DNA of 42,542 nt from Actinomycetes bacterium (GTDB lineage: Bacteria; Actinomycetota; Acidimicrobiia; IMCC26256; Chersky-534), in NCBI GenBank assembly GCA_025463865.1, contig JAODBH010000046.1, positions 1-42,542 of the forward strand, given 5' to 3'. Positions within the stretch are counted from its first letter, which is position 1, and each line of letters begins with the position of its first letter. Of this stretch, positions 40,356 through 42,542 are shown piece after piece. A model generated the notes under the pieces. It searched no databases. It was given only the letters and a program-made list of their open reading frames with translations, and was not told the DNA's origin. A program made the translations under genes and the position numbers.

Positions 40356-40712
40356 GTGGATCCCGTGCTCGTGTACCACAACCCCGTCTGCAGCAACTCC
40401 CGCGGCGCGCTCGAGACGCTGGCCGAGCGCGGCATCGAGCCCGAGGTCGTGCAGTACCTGAAGGCGCCGCCCGACCGCGCCGCGCTGGAGCGGATCGTCG
40501 CCGCGATCAGCGATCCTCCGGCCGATCTGGTCCGCAAGGACAAGCGCTTCGGTGAGCTCGGCCTCGATGCCGCCGACTACGTCACCGCCACGGCGGTCGT
40601 CGACCTGCTGCTCGAGCACCCCGAGCTGATGCAGCGCCCGGTCGTGTTCGTCGGCGAGCGCGCGGTGATCGCGCGTCCGCCGGCCAAGGTGCTCGACCTG
40701 CTCGGCGCCTGA
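40356..40712 (+). CDS. ArsC/Spx-family arsenate reductase-like protein
   Basis: A 118-residue thioredoxin-fold protein of the glutaredoxin-linked ArsC family. The active-site Cys lies in YHNPVCSNSRGALETL. LVRKDKRFGELGL and the cis-Pro region LMQRPVVFVGERAVIARPP supply the conserved Arg residues. Known ArsC enzymes reduce arsenate with glutathione, but many actinobacterial members are of unknown function. The GTG follows GAGGAG by 9 nt. The LLM oxidoreductase starts 4 nt later, so they are co-transcribed. Confidence 0.87.
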   Translation: MDPVLVYHNPVCSNSRGALETLAERGIEPEVVQYLKAPPDRAALERIVAAISDPPADLVRKDKRFGELGLDAADYVTATAVVDLLLEHPELMQRPVVFVGERAVIARPPAKVLDLLGA

Positions 40713-40716
40713 GCGC

Positions 40717-41622
40717 GTGCGCATCGGTCTGACGCTTCCGTCGATGCTTCCCGGCGTCGACCGCGCGACCCTGCTCGCGTGGTGCCGCCGCATCGACGAC
40801 GGCCCCTTCTCGAGCCTGTCGATGGGCGAGCGCATCACGTACCCGAACCATGAGCTGTGGACGGTCCTCGCGGCCGCCGCCGCGGTCACCGAGCGGGTAC
40901 GGATCATCTCCACGGTCGTGCTGCTCCCGATGCACGACGCGGTGATGGTCGCGAAGCAGGCCGCCACCCTCGACGTGGTGTCGGGCGGGCGGTTCACCCT
41001 CGGGGTGGGCGTGGGCGGCCGCGAGGACGACTACCGCTCCGTGGGCGCGTCGTTCGCCCGTCGCCACGCGCGCATGGACGAACAGGTCGACGTGTTGCGG
41101 CGCGTCTGGGCCGGCGAGCGGATCGACGGCGCCGCGCCGGTGGGCCCTACTCCGGTGCACCCGGGAGGCCCGCCGTTGCTGGTCGGAGCGATGGGTCCGA
41201 AGGCGATCGCACGCGCGTCGCACTGGGCCGACGGCCTGGCCGGCTTCTCGCTCGGCCCCGACGTCGACGAGTGCGACGCGACGTTCCGCCGCTGCGAGGC
41301 CGAGTGGGCGAAGGCGGGCCGGGCGACGAAGCCCGAGCTGATCACGAGCTGCTGGATCGCGCTCGGACCCAAGGGCCGCACGCAGCTCGACGCCTACGTC
41401 GCCGCGTATCTGGGCAACTTCGGCGACGACGTGGGTTCCTCCTTCGCCGCGCTCTGCCGCATGGACGCGGCCGGACCGCTGCGGCTCGCGATCCGCGGGC
41501 TCACCGCGGTCGATTGCGACGAGCTGATCCTGGTCCCCACCACCGCGGACCTGGCCGAGATCGACCGCATCGAGGCGCTGGTCGACGCACTTCCCGAGCT
41601 CGAGCTCCCGTCGCGCGTATGA
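40717..41622 (+). CDS. LLM-class F420-dependent oxidoreductase
   Basis: A 301-residue luciferase-like TIM-barrel oxidoreductase. RIGLTLPSMLPGVDRATLLA is the first strand. VRIISTVVLLPMHDAVMVAK and DVVSGGRFTLGVGVGGREDD follow, with the flexible cofactor loop, and then PPLLVGAMGPKAIARASHWA. Members in actinobacteria use F420 or FMN; F420 is the more likely here by family. It starts 4 nt after the ArsC-like gene and is followed 10 nt later by a thioesterase-like gene, a three-gene unit. The substrate is unknown. Confidence 0.9.
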   Translation: MRIGLTLPSMLPGVDRATLLAWCRRIDDGPFSSLSMGERITYPNHELWTVLAAAAAVTERVRIISTVVLLPMHDAVMVAKQAATLDVVSGGRFTLGVGVGGREDDYRSVGASFARRHARMDEQVDVLRRVWAGERIDGAAPVGPTPVHPGGPPLLVGAMGPKAIARASHWADGLAGFSLGPDVDECDATFRRCEAEWAKAGRATKPELITSCWIALGPKGRTQLDAYVAAYLGNFGDDVGSSFAALCRMDAAGPLRLAIRGLTAVDCDELILVPTTADLAEIDRIEALVDALPELELPSRV

Positions 41623-41632
41623 GCACCCCCTC

Positions 41633-42403
41633 GTGACCCTCGTCCCGCCGCCCGCGTCCGGGCGCGTCTTCGTCACGGGTCGGAAGGTCCGCCTCGGTGA
41701 CGTGGCCCTCGACGGGCGGGCCCGCCTCGACGCCATTGCCCGCTTCCTGCAGGACGCCGGCAACGAGGACACCGAGGACGCGGGCGTCGGTGACGGGGGT
41801 GGTTGGCTGGCGCGACGCATGACGTTGGCGGTGGAGCGCTGGCTCCGCCGCGGCGACGAGATCACCCTCGCGACCTGGTGCGGGGGCCTCGGCCCGCGTT
41901 GGGCGGAGCGCCGGACCCGGGTCCGGGTCGAGACCGCCGACGGACCCGTGGTCGCGATCGACGCCGCCGCGTTGTGGATCCACGTCGACCTCGAGACCGG
42001 CCGGCCGGCCCCGGTGCCGCCCTGGTTCGACGCCCTCTACGGCGAGGCGGCGAGCGGGCGGACCGTGACCTCCAAGCTCGTGCTCCCCGCGCCCGACGCG
42101 TCGGGAACGCCGGAAGGGTCGATCCGGAGCCGACCGTGGCCCCTCCGCAGCACCGACTTCGACGTCTTCGGCCACGCGAACAACGCGATCGGTTGGGCCG
42201 CGATCGAGGACGAGCTCTCCCGCTGCGGCGATCCGGCCGACGTGACGTCGGTCGACGTGGAGTACCGCGGGGCCCTCGAGCCGGGCGACGACGTGCAGCT
42301 CCTTTCCACCTTCGCCGATGCCGATGCCGACCCCCGGGAGCCGGCCCGCATGTGGCTCACGGTCGACGGTGGTGTGCGCTTCGCCGCCGCGCTCAGCCCA
42401 TGA
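41633..42403 (+). CDS. Acyl-ACP thioesterase-like double hotdog protein
   Basis: A 256-residue protein with two hotdog units. The first has RVFVTGRKVRLGDVALDGRA and RLDAIARFLQDAGNEDTEDA. The second has RSTDFDVFGHANNAIGWAAI with the His-Asn pattern seen in FatA-like thioesterases, and VDVEYRGALEPGDDVQLLS. This suggests release of a fatty acid from ACP or CoA. The GTG start lies 10 nt after the LLM gene stop. Its 3' end overlaps the convergent UBP zinc-finger gene by 11 bp. Confidence 0.82.
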   Translation: MTLVPPPASGRVFVTGRKVRLGDVALDGRARLDAIARFLQDAGNEDTEDAGVGDGGGWLARRMTLAVERWLRRGDEITLATWCGGLGPRWAERRTRVRVETADGPVVAIDAAALWIHVDLETGRPAPVPPWFDALYGEAASGRTVTSKLVLPAPDASGTPEGSIRSRPWPLRSTDFDVFGHANNAIGWAAIEDELSRCGDPADVTSVDVEYRGALEPGDDVQLLSTFADADADPREPARMWLTVDGGVRFAAALSP

Positions 42404-42542
42404 CCTGGTCGATATAGCACCAGGTCCAGCTCTCGCCCGGTTGGAACGAGCGTATCACCGGGTGGCCGAGCGCCCGGTAGTGATTCGTGGCGTGCCGGTT
42501 CCTCGATTCGTCGCAACACCCGACGTGACCGCAGGTGAGGCA
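42393..42542 (-). CDS. UBP-type zinc finger protein, partial
   Basis: The C-terminal 49 residues of a gene whose start lies beyond the window. CLTCGHVGCCDESRN, then HATNHYRALGHPVIRSFQPG and ESWTWCYIDQVMG, are the zinc-binding core of the ZnF-UBP domain, which in eukaryotes binds the ubiquitin C-terminus. In bacteria it forms small stand-alone proteins of unknown role. The visible Cys and His pattern is intact. The frame was read directly from the sequence because it is too short to be listed among long open frames. Confidence 0.85.
   Translation of the reverse strand, partial: CLTCGHVGCCDESRNRHATNHYRALGHPVIRSFQPGESWTWCYIDQVMG

Overview
The window is very GC-rich, gene-dense DNA. It most likely comes from a chromosome of a high-GC actinobacterium, probably of the Acidimicrobiia. 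I base this on extreme GC codon bias, many genes that appear to start leaderless behind a TANNNT -10 box, a monoderm-type Tad pilus locus without a secretin, F420-type and steroid/fatty-acid-type catabolic genes, and a secreted protease with C-terminal repeats of the form GYWLVASDGGIFTFGDA, which I associate with Acidimicrobiales. The taxonomic call is inference. I see no rRNA, tRNA, CRISPR array, insertion sequence or prophage.

Layout. 1-6312 is an acyl-CoA catabolism block on the minus strand: citrate synthase, an acyl-CoA dehydrogenase, then a tightly coupled set of enoyl-CoA hydratase, class III CoA-transferase, DUF35 protein and thiolase. A partial CoA-transferase subunit faces it at the left edge. 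6428-12104 holds a second acyl-CoA dehydrogenase and an opposing minus-strand run: a third acyl-CoA dehydrogenase, an acyl-CoA ligase, and arginyl-tRNA synthetase. The ligase frame runs into argS without a stop codon. 12207-16068 encodes a membrane protein, a large secreted protein (PstS-like plus beta-helix) and an orphan XRE regulator next to a perfect 38-bp palindrome. 16144-22735 is a nine-gene Tad/Flp pilus operon read leftward: cpaB, cpaE-like, tadA/cpaF, tadB, tadC, flp pilin, tadE, tadF and tadG-like.

22946-26220 contains an excisionase-like DNA-binding protein, a conserved unknown, a FadD19-like steroid/acyl-CoA ligase behind a KstR-like palindrome, and an AlkA-type DNA glycosylase. 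26227-30678 has a glycosyltransferase and a D-aminoacylase-like amidohydrolase / cytochrome P450 / ferredoxin operon. 30686-36544 has a DUF6624 protein, an alpha-methylacyl-CoA racemase, the S8 protease, an amidohydrolase and a divergent short-chain dehydrogenase. 36580-42542 has rhodanese, cysteine dioxygenase, NUDIX hydrolase, aat, a DUF480 protein, a lipoprotein, an ArsC-like protein, an LLM oxidoreductase, an acyl-ACP-thioesterase-like protein and a partial UBP zinc finger.

How it works together. Three acyl-CoA dehydrogenases, two ligases, two CaiB-type enzymes (one a 2-methylacyl-CoA racemase), a hydratase, a thiolase/DUF35 pair and a P450/ferredoxin pair fit degradation of branched, steroid-like or isoprenoid side chains. 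Related palindromes with TGAC and GTCA half-sites sit at the promoters of two of the dehydrogenases and in the divergent amidohydrolase/SDR promoter region, which suggests one TetR-type regulon spread across the window. The most unusual item is the in-frame ligase-ArgS junction, which carries a perfectly placed internal leaderless promoter for argS.
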